A stretch of 64,000 bases of DNA, taken from positions 15,823,746 to 15,887,745 of the forward strand of contig OY783193.1 in assembly GCA_963678675.1 (NCBI GenBank), written 5' to 3'. Source of the DNA: Xiphydria camelus (lineage: Eukaryota > Arthropoda > Insecta > Hymenoptera > Xiphydriidae). The position numbers and the translations under genes are program-made. Positions 22,664 through 32,314 of the stretch are shown here, piece after piece. How positions within the stretch are numbered: position 1 is the stretch's first letter; the number at the start of each line of letters is the position of its first letter. The notes below the pieces were generated by a model that worked only from the letters and a program-made list of their open reading frames with translations, ran no database searches and had not been told where the DNA came from.

Positions 22664-22816
22664 CCGAAAGCCATACTTAATAATTCTGATCATTTTTATA
22701 AATTCTCTAATACCGTTACACTGTAAATTTATTCCCAAAAAGTACCTATTTCAGTCGTGTGGTCGCGCGCATATCGGCGAATACACTGCCCTCTATAGCT
22801 CGTGCACGGTCCCTAT

Positions 22817-23345
22817 ACGAGTAAAGGCACGACTGCGCCGGCAAGTTCTTCCGTTTCGAAATCCACTCCGTGGCGACCGTGCCGCGCGACTCGACGAAAC
22901 GTCGCGCAGTACGATCAGCGTCGTCGCGCCGCACGCTGGGAAGTATGTCGAAAGAGAACTCGAAACACTTTGCGTCTCTACTCGTTCAAGGCCGACAGGT
23001 GCCAATCGCCGCGCGAATTCGACGATCGCAACTCTTGGCAATAATGCATCTTTGCGGCTTCGAAAGTTTTTCTCGCCGAAAAAGTCGAGTCTTCTCGCTT
23101 CCCGCAATGTTCGATTTTCATTGGCGAACCTCAACTACGCCTACGTGCTCTCTCGCGCCTCTCAACAAATAACACTGCCCGACTATTCGCTCCGTGCGTA
23201 CGAACACTGTGAACGTTGCAGTGAACGTGTGTGATTGTACACATGCATATTCGCAGCATCATCTGTTTTGTGGATCAGTACTTTTTGATGGACATTTACT
23301 TTGCACGTACCTATACTGCCATACATGCTCACTAAAGTATAACAG
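22817..23345. other. CpG-rich DNA, no supportable gene
   Basis: High CpG content from 22840 to 23120 leaves frames of 60-113 codons open on both strands. None resembles a known protein. Confidence 0.4.
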
Positions 23346-24065
23346 CCCAGACAGAACAAAACTAACAGACGTCTTTAAGTCGTCTTCAGTACCTACGTCT
23401 TATAACTTACTTTCGGACTACTTTTATCATTGGGAGACGTCTTTTAGACGACTTACGACTAAAAGTCGTCTGAAAGTGGGACATAAGACAACTTGAAGAT
23501 GATTTAAAGACGTTTTTAGCTCGTGTACTATGTAGGAGCCCAGATAACACGTTTGTTCTAAAGGCGTCTAACAGATGTCGACTTTAGGATGCCGTAAAGG
23601 TGACTATTTGGAGTCACCGAAAAGACGTCTATTTTGGAATGACTTTACGTACGTACGAAAAGTTGTCTTAAAGACGCCATTTGGACATCCCAAAAGAGTC
23701 ATCTAAAGGGCAACTTACGGATATTTCAAAGATATCTCTTTCATCTGTCCAAAAGATTACTTTTAGCTGTGACTATAAGATAACTTTTAGATGTCCGAAA
23801 GGAGTCGTTCAAAAGACAGCTTACGGACACGCCGGGAACGTCTAAAAGCCGAGACATTAGACGCGATTTGCGGTCACTACCCAGACAGCACACGAATTAA
23901 AAAACGTCTTTAAGTCATTTTCAAGACATCTTATGCCCCATTTTTAGATGACTTTTATTCACAAGTCGTCTTAAAGACGTCTTCTAATAATAAAAGCAGT
24001 CTGAAAGTGGGCCATAAGACGTCCTAAAGACGACTTAAGAACGTCTTTCAGCTTTGTGCTGTCTG
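23346..24065. mobile_element. Three adjacent AGACGTCT-type MITEs
   Basis: Ends of the form CCCAGACAGMACA occur at 23346, about 23535 and 23881, with the matching TGTGCTGTCTGG at 24054-24065. The subterminal sequence is packed with AAGACGTCTT and AAGTCGTCTT on both strands. The best-preserved unit is 23881-24065, whose arms pair over about 60 bp; the first two are more decayed. No gene. Confidence 0.8.
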
Positions 24066-24825
24066 GATAAAAGATACCCGTGACTCTTTGGGGATGTCTT
24101 TTCGGCAACTTTTGGACGACTGTATTATCGAGGAGTGTACGTACTTACGGAGCGAGTCGATTCGGAGGATACGAAGTTGGGACGTTTTATATCGCGCGTC
24201 GTATATGCTAAGATCGGTAGCGGCTACTTGTACGACACTGCATAAATTATCGCATCGAGGTGCACTATTAATATTCATAGACGACGAATCCGTACGTGTG
24301 TCAATTTGTGGTACGGGTGAGCGTACGAGCGCGTGCATTCGCAAATGGACACGCGCTCCACTTCGTTTGCGTTTTAAGAATGAAGCCCGCACGTGTCTAT
24401 CCTTGCCCCCCTTCGCCCACTCCCACGTATGCATGTATAGGTACGCGTACGGAGACGCGGGAGCGTGCGTGGCGCGCTGAACGTTTTGGATGAGCGGTGA
24501 CGCTGCGGCCATTCGCCTGCCCAGGAAAGAAGAGGAAGCGGCGAGCGATTCTTTACTCGATTTTGTTAAGGGGTCCGTCCAGGCTTATTTAGAATCACAT
24601 CTGATTGTCACGCACCTCGAAACAGAAATGCGATGTTAATCATGTGGGATTTAAATTAGTGCATATAGGCGTGGAAGAAGAATATCATTACACCAGTATA
24701 GATAAACTCAGTTTCCAATAATTTGGTGCCCCCTTTTCTATGCTACTGTTAATCACATATCTGCCGGATAACGTCAAAACTGGAAACAGCTTAGCTAGCC
24801 AGGAACAGCTGATGTTAATCGCGAA
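24066..24825. other. No supportable gene
   Basis: CpG-rich to about 24540, with overlapping frames of 130 (plus) and 154 (minus) codons at 24048-24512 that mirror each other and match nothing known; then AT-rich DNA. Confidence 0.4.
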
Positions 24826-25165
24826 TTTACATTGGCTCCTATTTCCAGATAATGAATATTTTACTAATGAACTATGGTTTTTCCGACAAAGGAGACCTTC
24901 GAATTGTTATACGTGGTCTTCGTTTTGTATGGTAATATACCATAATCCAGTAATCAACGTTTTTTACGTACTCTTAAGAGGTGGGGGTCCATTCCTAGGG
25001 ATTTTAACGGCAGTATGTTTGTATTAAATAAACATTTTTTTAGAAAACTAAGCCACGTGTAACCATTTGAAGGTTTCCTTTGTCAAGAAAACCATATTTA
25101 ATTAGTGAAATATTCTTTACCTGGAAATGAGAACCAATGTAAAATTTAGGAAAAACCACGGTAGC
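24826..25165. repeat. Dispersed repeat R1, inverted pair
   Basis: Positions 24826-24930 and 25045-25165 are inverted copies of a segment with CGGAAAAACCATAGTTCAT and ATTCTTTATCTGGAAATGAG. Related copies occur at 39890-40240 and 49640-49965. The 95-codon frame 24740-25027 crosses it and is not supported. Confidence 0.7.
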
Positions 25166-25435
25166 TTATAGGGAATTTCAAACTGGATTGACTGCATAAA
25201 GGGCGTCTTTAAATTCTAGAGACTTTGAAAGCAGTCTCTGACTGAAAATTTTCAGGGAATTGAGCAATAATTCTGGCTGAACCAACCAGAATTTCTAGCC
25301 ACCGTGGCCACAGCCAGAAGTTTTCTTAAGACAGCCAGCCGAGTATGGCTAAGCTAATATGTTTAAAGTAACAATATCGTGATGTTTGTGTCAAGCTGCG
25401 CTGTACTGTTGAGCCAGTTATTTATTCTGATTTAT

Positions 25436-25616
25436 TTAGACGTGCAGTATGCCTACGTAAGCTGTACCGTATCGCTAAATTGCACGGAAATTCTGGTTCA
25501 TCTAGACAAGCAGTATAGCTGTGTCAGCTATACCGTATTGCTAAATTGCGCGGGAATTTTGGTTCGTTTAGACAAGCAGTATAGCTGTGTCAGCTATACC
25601 GTATTGCTAAATTGAA
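25436..25616 (+). repeat. 66-bp tandem repeat, about 2.7 copies
   Basis: Units begin at 25436, 25502 and 25568. Each has the imperfect palindrome CAGTATAGCTGTGTCAGCTA followed by TACCG. The 66-bp length keeps a frame open (22-residue repeats such as LDKQYSCVSYTVLLN), which makes a 78-codon ORF; I read that as a by-product. Confidence 0.9.
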
Positions 25617-25717
25617 AGTAGGATTTTGCAAAAAAGGGGGCGCGCACGCCTATCCTGCCGCCTGCCAACCCGCCTACTGGGGTGTCGGTTTTTTTTCCAA
25701 CCCTTCCGGGATTCGAT

Positions 25718-25930
25718 TTTTTTTTTTTTTTTTTTTTTATAGAAGGGGAAATGCATTTACGCACCATCCCCAGGTTTGGCTAGAAATCCGGAGGTGTGTG
25801 GAGCTCGGGTGATCCCGCGACGAGAAAGTGCAATGTCGCGGGGCCCACACCGGGATTTGAACCTACGTTCCTTAGATGAGATGCTTCGAGACTGGGAATG
25901 CTCGCATTCTACCAATTGCGCCACCGACTC
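25718..25930 (-). mobile_element. tRNA-derived SINE
   Basis: On the minus strand the element begins GAGTCGGTGGCGCAATTGG, containing a good RNA polymerase III box A (TGGCGCAATTGG), and has a box B-like GGTTCAAATCC about 50 bases on. The T-stem does not pair, so this is a SINE head rather than a working tRNA gene. A body of about 120 bases follows and the element ends in about 22 A residues (plus-strand T run at 25718-25739). Target duplications were not found. Confidence 0.65.
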
Positions 25931-26025
25931 TTCAAGTGGTCTTAGCTAAAACAGGCCTTTATATAATGCAACACTGAGATATCTCGGCAAAAATATTTAA
26001 ATAAATATTTAATTTGCTATCGGGG

Positions 26026-26392
26026 TACCGACTCGACTTCTACCGGTATTTCGTATGCCTCGGGTACAGAACCGCACAGTTGCAGGGACCTCTTCGGCCG
26101 GGCTTGGTCGGTATTGGAGCCACTTTTACCGGTAGAAGTCGAGTCGGTAATTAGAGTTGGTGTCAATTCGGGAGATCGAAGCGTCTAATCTCGAAATCGT
26201 GAATTTGTGAATAATGGAAATTACTCACCATAATTTACAAATCCACGATTTCGAAGTTAGACGCTTCGATCTCCCGAATTGACACCAACTCTAACTACCG
26301 ACTCGACTTCTACCGGTAAAAATTGCTCGAATACCGACCAAGCCCGGCCGAAGGGGTCCCTGCAACTGTGTGGAACTGCGCGAGGCATCCAG
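26026..26392. mobile_element. GC-rich hairpin element
   Basis: Arms of about 165 bp pair from ATGCCTCGGGTACAGAACCG (26056) to the complement ending at 26390. The block ACCGACTCGACTTCTACCGG occurs three times (26026, inverted at 26129, 26296), so the left tip seems to carry an extra copy. No gene. Confidence 0.8.
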
Positions 26393-26750
26393 TATAGTCC
26401 ACCCAGCCATACCGTTCAGTCACACTACACATAAGTTTACAGTTGGTGTAAACATACGTTTTATAGTCCAGCTAACTATACCTATATACCTATATTACGT
26501 ATAATCATACAGTTGGGGTAAGAATACGTCATCTGCTTAGGATAACCTTTCTTGTATATTAAGTAATCAGATGCCATATTGCTGCATCAAACATATCTGT
26601 TAGCAATACTTGGACTGCTAACATAGCAATGCTGTATCTCAAATACAACTAATAGAATTACTGTAATAAAAATATTTTTAGGGGGGAATGGCTAGAAAGT
26701 CTCAGCCAGAAATGTATTGCTGTTAAAACTAAAGATTTTTTTCGGTGCAG

Positions 26751-27592
26751 TTCATAGTAATTTTTCAGGTCATAGTTAGTCAGGATACAACGATTTAACA
26801 GATGAAAATCGCTCAATCAGTACTCAATCCTTATTGGTTAATATTTAATGTCATTCTCTCTGAGCAATCACATCTACTGGACTAGTGTGCCTTGAATAAA
26901 ATCTAATATTCCCTGTGAAAGACAAACAATCAAAAATACTCCATATCTCTCATTCATTCCGAAATAACTACGTGAATAACAGCTACGACGCTGGAAGAAT
27001 TTTCTTGGATTAAATGGAATGACCTAAAAGCTGCTAACGCGACCGAATTTACTGTAAATACACAAGTAATTCTAATACTGGCTCGAAATATCAAATTTTA
27101 AATGTCAAATTTCATTAGCCATTATGGATGGTGATGGTAATCGCCTGCGATTTTCTTAATTTAATAATAAATTTTTTGACGATTTGAAATGAAAAACCGC
27201 GTGCTAGCGGCCATTATATTAATAATGATTAAATGCGATCGATTTAAGGATCTACGAGCATGATTTCAAATCACAAAGAAGTTGCTGAAATTATTAAAAG
27301 ATTTGCAACATTGTTTTCGAGAAAAGTATATTTAAAGTTGGGTTCTTATGCATGGGAGCTTATGGCAACCGGTTATGAGAAAAGTGGTTTTTATGTTCTC
27401 CTATAACAGACACAGATCCAAGAATCTGGTGAAAAATTAATATAATCTAGAATGTATATTTATAAATGTCTATACTAAAGATGAAATACTTGTACAAGGT
27501 TGTTTAGAAATAGCGATGAAAAATAAAAACGAAAAAGGCAAACAATGGACCTAGCGATGGGAGTGCAGGTTGGCGGGGAAGTGAAAAGACTG
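26751..27592. other. No supportable gene
   Basis: AT-rich DNA without paired repeats or a recognisable frame. Confidence 0.45.
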
Positions 27593-27709
27593 AGGCCAGG
27601 CGAACGTTGAGACGCAGTTCAGTGAGGTGACGCAGGGCGACCGTTGCCTCTATACCTATATCTATTCTACATATAGGTATAGAGGCAACGGTCGCCCTGC
27701 GTTACCTCC
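27593..27709. mobile_element. Palindromic MITE (AGGCCAGGCGAACG), copy 1
   Basis: The left arm begins AGGCCAGGCGAACGTTGAGA and runs into a perfect hairpin over CAGGGCGACCGTTGCCTCTA. The outer part of the right arm is lost. A complete copy is at 49282-49428. Confidence 0.85.
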
Positions 27710-28523
27710 GCTCCACGTTACCCTTCGTCTATGGTACCGGACTATACCTCCGGTACATCTTTAAATTGATTTTAAAATAAAAAGTAGAGAAAGAGATATT
27801 TCAGGACTATCCAATTTGTGTCAATTTTACCAACATGTAATAATGCTAAAAGACGCCACTTAATCCGTTAAAAATGTATATCTACAGTCGAACCTCCACT
27901 TTGCCACGGAGTTACCCAGGAAAATCTCTCTCCACTAACTCGGCTTCTCCTTTATCTCCCGCTCTGTCGTATTATCGTGTAATATTAAATCTTCGAATAT
28001 CCGATTGCATCAAATCGATTATTTATTGGAAACTATTCGGAGAAACGTCAATTCGAATTGTAAGAATTCTCTCTCCACGTAACGGTGGCAATAAAATATT
28101 GACTACTGTTCTTTGCCATTGCCGCTACCGACACAAATCGTTCGTCCTGGCACGAGAAATTATGTCGCACGCGAAATAAAATGCATATTACGGTCGTCGT
28201 AATCGCAGAACGTAGTCATAGCAGCGGCGACAAAAAGTGTACTTGGCATTTCCTGTCTCTGTGAGTAATTACTACAAATTTCGAGCGAGTTTTTGCAACG
28301 AAAGTGTCAATGACTAACGGTAGGATTTTTATCGTAGGAGCATTAAAATTTGATAAAGCGGGAAAAGCTGAAAAAAGAAGTGCTCAAACATAAAAAGGAG
28401 ACAATTTAGTTCGATTAAAGTAGGTTTTCCTGCCAGAGCTTTAATTATTTATAGGTGCAAAAAATCTTTGAGCCAACTGTACTACGAACACGTTCGGTCG
28501 AAGCCTGTACAGCGAACTACATA
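27710..28523. other. No supportable gene; possible transposon tip at 27887
   Basis: TACAGTCGAACCTCCACTTTG at 27885-27905 resembles the end of pogo/Tigger-type elements, but I see no matching right end. The 101-codon frame at 27874-28179 begins inside it and is unsupported. Confidence 0.35.
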
Positions 28524-29399
28524 CAGGGTGACATTTTGAAAACTTGCCACCCCAATATCTTAGAAAGTTACAGGGATTTTCTAAAAAACAAAAATACGGT
28601 TTCGGCAGTGGAGAGGGGGAACCAAAATGACATAATCGGAGACGCACCTACTCCAACCCCCTTAGGGGTAGCCCCCCCAACTTTGTAATCTTAAATAGCA
28701 ACCCCCCATGTGTAATACAGCGTTGGAAAGCTCTTTAAAAATGCTTTACAACAACACCAAATTTTGGTACCTTTCGATGAGTAGTTTTCGCGCAAATCGA
28801 GAAAGAAACTGCCAGAAGTAAGTTTTGTCAATTTATTTATTAAAGGTCAATTATGTTACAATAAATTTTCGAAATGATTTCCATTATCTGATCTTACTCC
28901 CTGCGATTTCTTCTTATGGGGACATCTGAAATCTGTTGTTTTTCAAACTCAACCAGCAAGCATTAACCAACTGAAACAGAGAATTATGCAAGAATGTCGC
29001 AAAATTTCAAGAACAACATTTGAAAAAGTCCGAAAAATCAATGGAAATCATTTCGAAAATTTATTGTAACGTAATTGACCTTTAATAAATAAATTGACAA
29101 CTTACTTCTAGCAGTTTCTTTCTCGATTTGCGCAAAAACTACTCATCGAAAGGTACCAAAATTTGGTGTTGTTGTAAAGCATTTTTAAAGAGCTTTCCAA
29201 CGCTGTATCACACATGGGGGGTTGCTATTTAAGATTACAAAGTTGGGGGGGCTACCCCTAAGGGGGTTGGAGTAGGTGCGTCTCCGATTATGTCATTTTG
29301 GTTCCCCCTCTCCACTGCCGAAACCGTATTTTTGTTTTTTAGAAAATCCCTGTAACTTTCTAAGATATTGGGGTGGCAAGTTTTCAAAATGTCACCCTG
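28524..29399. mobile_element. Foldback element of IS630/Tc1/mariner type
   Basis: Arms of about 360 bp start CAGGGTGACATTTTGAAAAC and its complement, with TA outside both ends (28522-28523, 29400-29401). Pairing runs to a short middle that still encodes a transposase tail (28890-29069). Arm differences are few, apart from small indels such as GTAAGTTTTGTCA against TGACAACTTAC. TA duplication and the protein remnant agree on the superfamily. Confidence 0.9.
28890..29069 (+). pseudogene. C-terminal fragment of an IS630/mariner-type transposase
   Basis: The 59 codons begin DLTPCDFFLWGHLKS, the conserved region around the third acidic catalytic residue (S-PDL-P-DFFLWG), and go on to PASINQLKQRIMQECRKIS and FEKVRKINGNHFENLL with a stop. 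The sequence before the Asp is lost, as are the first two catalytic residues. The last 30 bases also pair with the left arm, so the inverted repeat now includes the stop codon. Confidence 0.85.
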
Positions 29400-29401
29400 T
29401 A

Positions 29402-30282
29402 TATACGATCTATCAGATTTGATCCGAACAAAATTATGCAACCGGCGTTATATATATGTATGGGTGCTTACACAGCCACTTCCGCGAGAGCAGAATATCA
29501 CAATTCCTCGACATTCAATGCCACCGGCTCGCGTATACGTATAGAGAGACTTTCGTTACAGACTTTTTCGCGTATAAGGGGCCTCTTCGACGGTCGATTG
29601 CGAGTTGCGTGAAATAAATTTCATCCGTTCGAGAGTCTTTCACGCTTTCATATAGACTTGTAGACGAATAAAAAATGCACTTATGTATTATCTACGAGAG
29701 GAAGCGACGAACTCGCATTGACTTCGGCAACTCCGGAAGTTTCGCGTGAATAACGACGATCCAATTTGTTCGACGATGACGAAACGCGCCACGTATAAGG
29801 CCTGCTGAATTTCATGACTCGTTATTAACAATTATTTATTAACATTGGAAATGTTTAAGGAATCGGTGTTCTGAGGTAGGAGTGCACGAAACTTCAAAAT
29901 GTAACAAATGTTCGGTCGCGACCCCTGAGCGTTTGAGTGGGCGTGGGGAGCTGATCTTGGTGTCATTTTGCAGATTGCAATTTTCTCTGTCTAATGAAGG
30001 CAATTTCAAGATTCTAACTGGAAGGGTATGGACACGGCGAGGAAAATAGAAAAGGTGTGAAACATTCTCGTCCACTAGGGCGGCACGGCTCTCGTGTTTA
30101 TAAACTCGATATGTTTATTTGCGACGCGCGATAAGATTTCTCGCTCGGGCGGTATGACGCGTCCACTCGAAGTGTACTCGTACCTATTACTACGAGGCTC
30201 GGCCTGTATTCTTATTCAGCGTAGTTAGTTTCAGCTTAGCATTCGCTTGGAATAGGTTCGTCCGCGCGAATACGCTTTTAGT
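29402..30282. other. No supportable gene
   Basis: Mixed DNA, with short frames at 29373-29612 and 29839-30075 lacking any resemblance to known proteins. Confidence 0.4.
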
Positions 30283-30850
30283 CCGTTAGATAGTAACAGA
30301 TTCTGTGGTGCCCCATTTTCGCATACAAGCCTCGAAGAGGGTTGAGAAGTACTTCGATTTTGAGTAGAATGAAGGGAAATTTACGAATGGTCCCTGGGGA
30401 TAACATATGGAAAATTAGATTTTTCTTAACAAAAAAATAAAAGGTGTCTCTTGCCCATTTTTTCACGCAAGCCTTGTTCACCAAATGATTAATTAATAAA
30501 ACCTGGCTTCGGAAAACCAAAGGCTTGAGTGTTGCAGGTGGCTAAAGGGTTGAAATAGGGGCGTATAATCTTGTAAGGAAAAATCGAGATTTTGACCGAT
30601 TTTCCCACACAAGCCTTTGATTTCCGAAGCCAGGTTTTATTAATTAATCATTTAGTGAACAAGGCTTGCGTGAAAACATTGGAAAGAGATACCTTTTATT
30701 TTTTGTTAAGAAAAATCGAATTTTCCATATGTTATCCCCAGGGACCATTCGTAAATTTCCCTTCATTCTACTCATAATCGAAGTACTTTTCAACCCTCTT
30801 CGAGGCTTGTATGCGAAAATGGGGCACCAGAATCTGTCATTATCTGACGG
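30283..30850. mobile_element. Foldback element with about 245-bp arms
   Basis: Arms start CCGTTAGATAGTAACAGATT and pair through GGTGCCCCATTTTCGC, GGGACCATTCGTAAATTTCC and TTAATTAATAAAACCTGGCT. A 60-bp spacer separates them. The four 60-80-codon frames are mirror images from the arms. No target duplication is certain. Confidence 0.85.
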
Positions 30851-30865
30851 TCTATTTCCTAATAT

Positions 30866-31127
30866 CGGTAAAATCGCCTCGAGTTGCTGATTCGCGCGCG
30901 CGAAATGTCCTCGAGTGCAAAGGGAATCAAATCTGTAGTAAATATAACTGTTTTAATCATATATAGTAATATTAATGGATAAATTTGTATGACGAAAACT
31001 TAGTAACACAAAGAGAGTTTACTATATAATCTTTTCACAGTGTACATTACATTTTCGCGATATTCACGAAATCATCTCGAGTTGCTGATTCGCACGTGCG
31101 AAAAAGGCCTCGAGGGCAAAGGGTTAA
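30866..31127 (+). repeat. Duplicated CTCGAGTTGCTGATTCGC block
   Basis: A block of about 57 bp, CTCGAGTTGCTGATTCGC then GCGCGAAA and CTCGAG-GCAAAGGG, occurs at 30866-30922 and again at 31063-31127, separated by AT-rich DNA. The block itself has inner symmetry (CTCGAG at both ends). Confidence 0.7.
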
Positions 31128-31359
31128 CTCCAAAATTTTGAGACCGACCATTCGAGCTTTATGTGCAAAAATATTGATTTTTTGACATCTTCAACACCCT
31201 ATATTTCAGAATATAAGCGACGCCACCTGATGGCAATAATTAGATTTTTTGGTAGATAATTTTACAAGTGTTCTCTCTCTCTCTCTCATATGGGAGAAAT
31301 GTTCAATTATTGAAGTATTAATTATTTGGAAAAATAATTAATATCAGTATGCGTACATC

Positions 31360-31463
31360 CGGGGACGCGGAATCTGTCGTTGATTGATTATTAATCATTG
31401 GTTAGTACGTTTAAAAATAACATTTAAAAAAAGTCACCAGCGACAGATTCCATGTCCCCGGGT
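31360..31463. mobile_element. Small hairpin MITE
   Basis: CCGGGGACGCGGAATCTGTC pairs with GACAGATTCCATGTCCCCGG across a 55-bp AT-rich loop. Its inner motif resembles the tip of the hairpin at 31824-32188 (CGGATTCTGTCGC), so both may come from one family. Confidence 0.7.
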
Positions 31464-31466
31464 TTA

Positions 31467-31604
31467 CATCGTATCACGTGTTGCGTTAAAAATTGTCGAA
31501 GTGCCGGGAATCATGAAAAACCATCTAGTGGACAAATTAAATTTTACAAATTCCCCACTGCTAGCGTTCATCGGACATGGAAGCGTGATAAACGAATGTC
31601 ATAA
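31467..31604 (+). pseudogene. THAP zinc-finger fragment, copy B
   Basis: The open stretch TCCVKNCRSAGNHEKPSSGQ then IKFYKFPTASVHRTWKRDKR contains the first Cys pair, the aromatic FYKFP motif and the conserved Trp of a THAP domain, and stops before the CxxH half. No ATG precedes it in frame nearby. It overlaps the minus-strand frame 31568-31765 by about 37 bases. Confidence 0.7.
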
Positions 31605-31765
31605 GCCTTTGAGACTGTGGTCTGAACTACAACCTTTGGGGTTATAGTTACTTTTTGTGTTTCGGGATTACTTATCTCTTCAACATTGAATACATGATCT
31701 GAGTGAAACAGTTCTTCACCTTCATCTTTATTTTGGCCTTCAGTGGGGGTATTTTGTATTGGCAA
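31568..31765 (-). CDS. Second frame of the THAP/P-like element, copy B
   Basis: A 65-codon frame, MPIQNTPTEGQNKDEGEE to SRFHVR, with an acidic N-terminal half. It matches the broken minus-strand frame of copy A in about half its residues and in order, which argues it was translated. The last residues are antisense to the THAP fragment and are probably not original. It resembles no domain I know. It could be the end of a longer protein removed by internal deletion. Confidence 0.45.
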   Translation of the reverse strand: MPIQNTPTEGQNKDEGEELFHSDHVFNVEEISNPETQKVTITPKVVVQTTVSKAYDIRLSRFHVR

Positions 31766-31823
31766 ACAATTAGTACCTTATTATTTTTAACATTTTTAAC
31801 TTTTCTTATTCTACACCCCCCGA

Positions 31824-32188
31824 CTCGGATTCTGTCGCTGGGGAATTTTCAAGAGGAAGTTTAGCAGAGTCGCGTGTAGATGACCGATACGGGAGACGAC
31901 GCGGGAGATATGGCTGACAGGATTGCGGGGTATGGAATGATGAAGTTAAATTTTGTGAATTCGGTGTATAAAAATAAATTTTCGTAAAAAGTTATTATTT
32001 TAAAGTAGTGGTAACTAAACTGAAAGAAAGTTATATTACTTTTTCTTTACCGAATTCACAAAACAACTTCGTCATTCGATACCCCGCAATCCTGTCAGCC
32101 ATATCTCCCGTGTCGTCTCCCGTATCGGTCATCTACACGAGACTCTGCTAAACTTCCTCTTGAAAATTCCCCGGCGACAGAATCCGAG
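31824..32188. mobile_element. Hairpin element with about 145-bp arms
   Basis: CTCGGATTCTGTCGCTGGGG pairs with CCCCGGCGACAGAATCCGAG and the match continues over AGTTTAGCAGAGTC, GACCGATACGGGAGACGAC and GACAGGATTGCGGGGTAT. A loop of about 75 bp is AT-rich. No gene. Confidence 0.9.
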
Positions 32189-32314
32189 AGACGGAAGATG
32201 TATGTTCCCCGTGTTAAAAAGTATCCCTTAATTTCTTATAATCGCCAGATGTAGCGCAAGCATCGACGCTGCAACTCCCTCTATAGTTTCTGCACGGTCC
32301 CTATATAGGCCAAC

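Larger units (their letters stand above)
21611..22816. mobile_element. THAP/P-like element, copy A
   Basis: The ends are ATAGGGACCGTGCAAGGC on the left and, inverted, ATAGGGACCGTGCACGAG on the right, with weaker pairing on to about 30 bp, the length usual for P elements. Inside are a plus-strand THAP finger (21749-21958), an inserted Tc1-derived hairpin (21963-22479) and a minus-strand frame related to the one in copy B (31568-31765). P transposases carry an N-terminal THAP domain, which is why I suggest this group, but an 8-bp target duplication is not visible and the rest of the transposase is missing. Confidence 0.6.
25229..26750. mobile_element. Composite 1.5-kb element with AGCTATAC motifs
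   Basis: The two outer edges pair imperfectly: CTGAAAATTTTCAG, GCAATAATTCTGGCTGA and TTTCTAGCCA on the left against the complement on the right. Both subterminal zones carry CAGCTATAC or GTATAGCTG motifs. Inside lie a 66-bp tandem repeat, a tRNA-derived SINE and a GC-rich hairpin, so it seems to be an older element hit by later insertions. The limits are approximate. Confidence 0.45.
31464..32308. mobile_element. THAP/P-like element, copy B (left end lost)
   Basis: The right end, TGCACGGTCCCTATATA preceded by CTCTATAG, matches the right end of copy A at 22788-22816. Inside are a THAP fragment on the plus strand and a longer minus-strand frame in the same face-to-face arrangement as in copy A. 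A separate hairpin is inserted at 31824-32188. The left end is missing or too worn to recognise, perhaps displaced by the small hairpin at 31360. Confidence 0.55.

Noticed and set aside
22802..23172. Host gene first exon in the CpG-rich stretch after the THAP/P-like element
   Set aside because: Several frames are open on both strands, with no family match and no clear splice donor.
25379..25615. 78-codon frame with 22-residue repeats
   Set aside because: The 66-bp tandem repeat is divisible by three, so an open frame is expected; it is embedded in a transposon.
25840..25930. A tRNA gene on the minus strand
   Set aside because: Box A and a box B-like site are present but the T-stem and acceptor do not pair, and a long body with an A tail follows; a SINE fits better.
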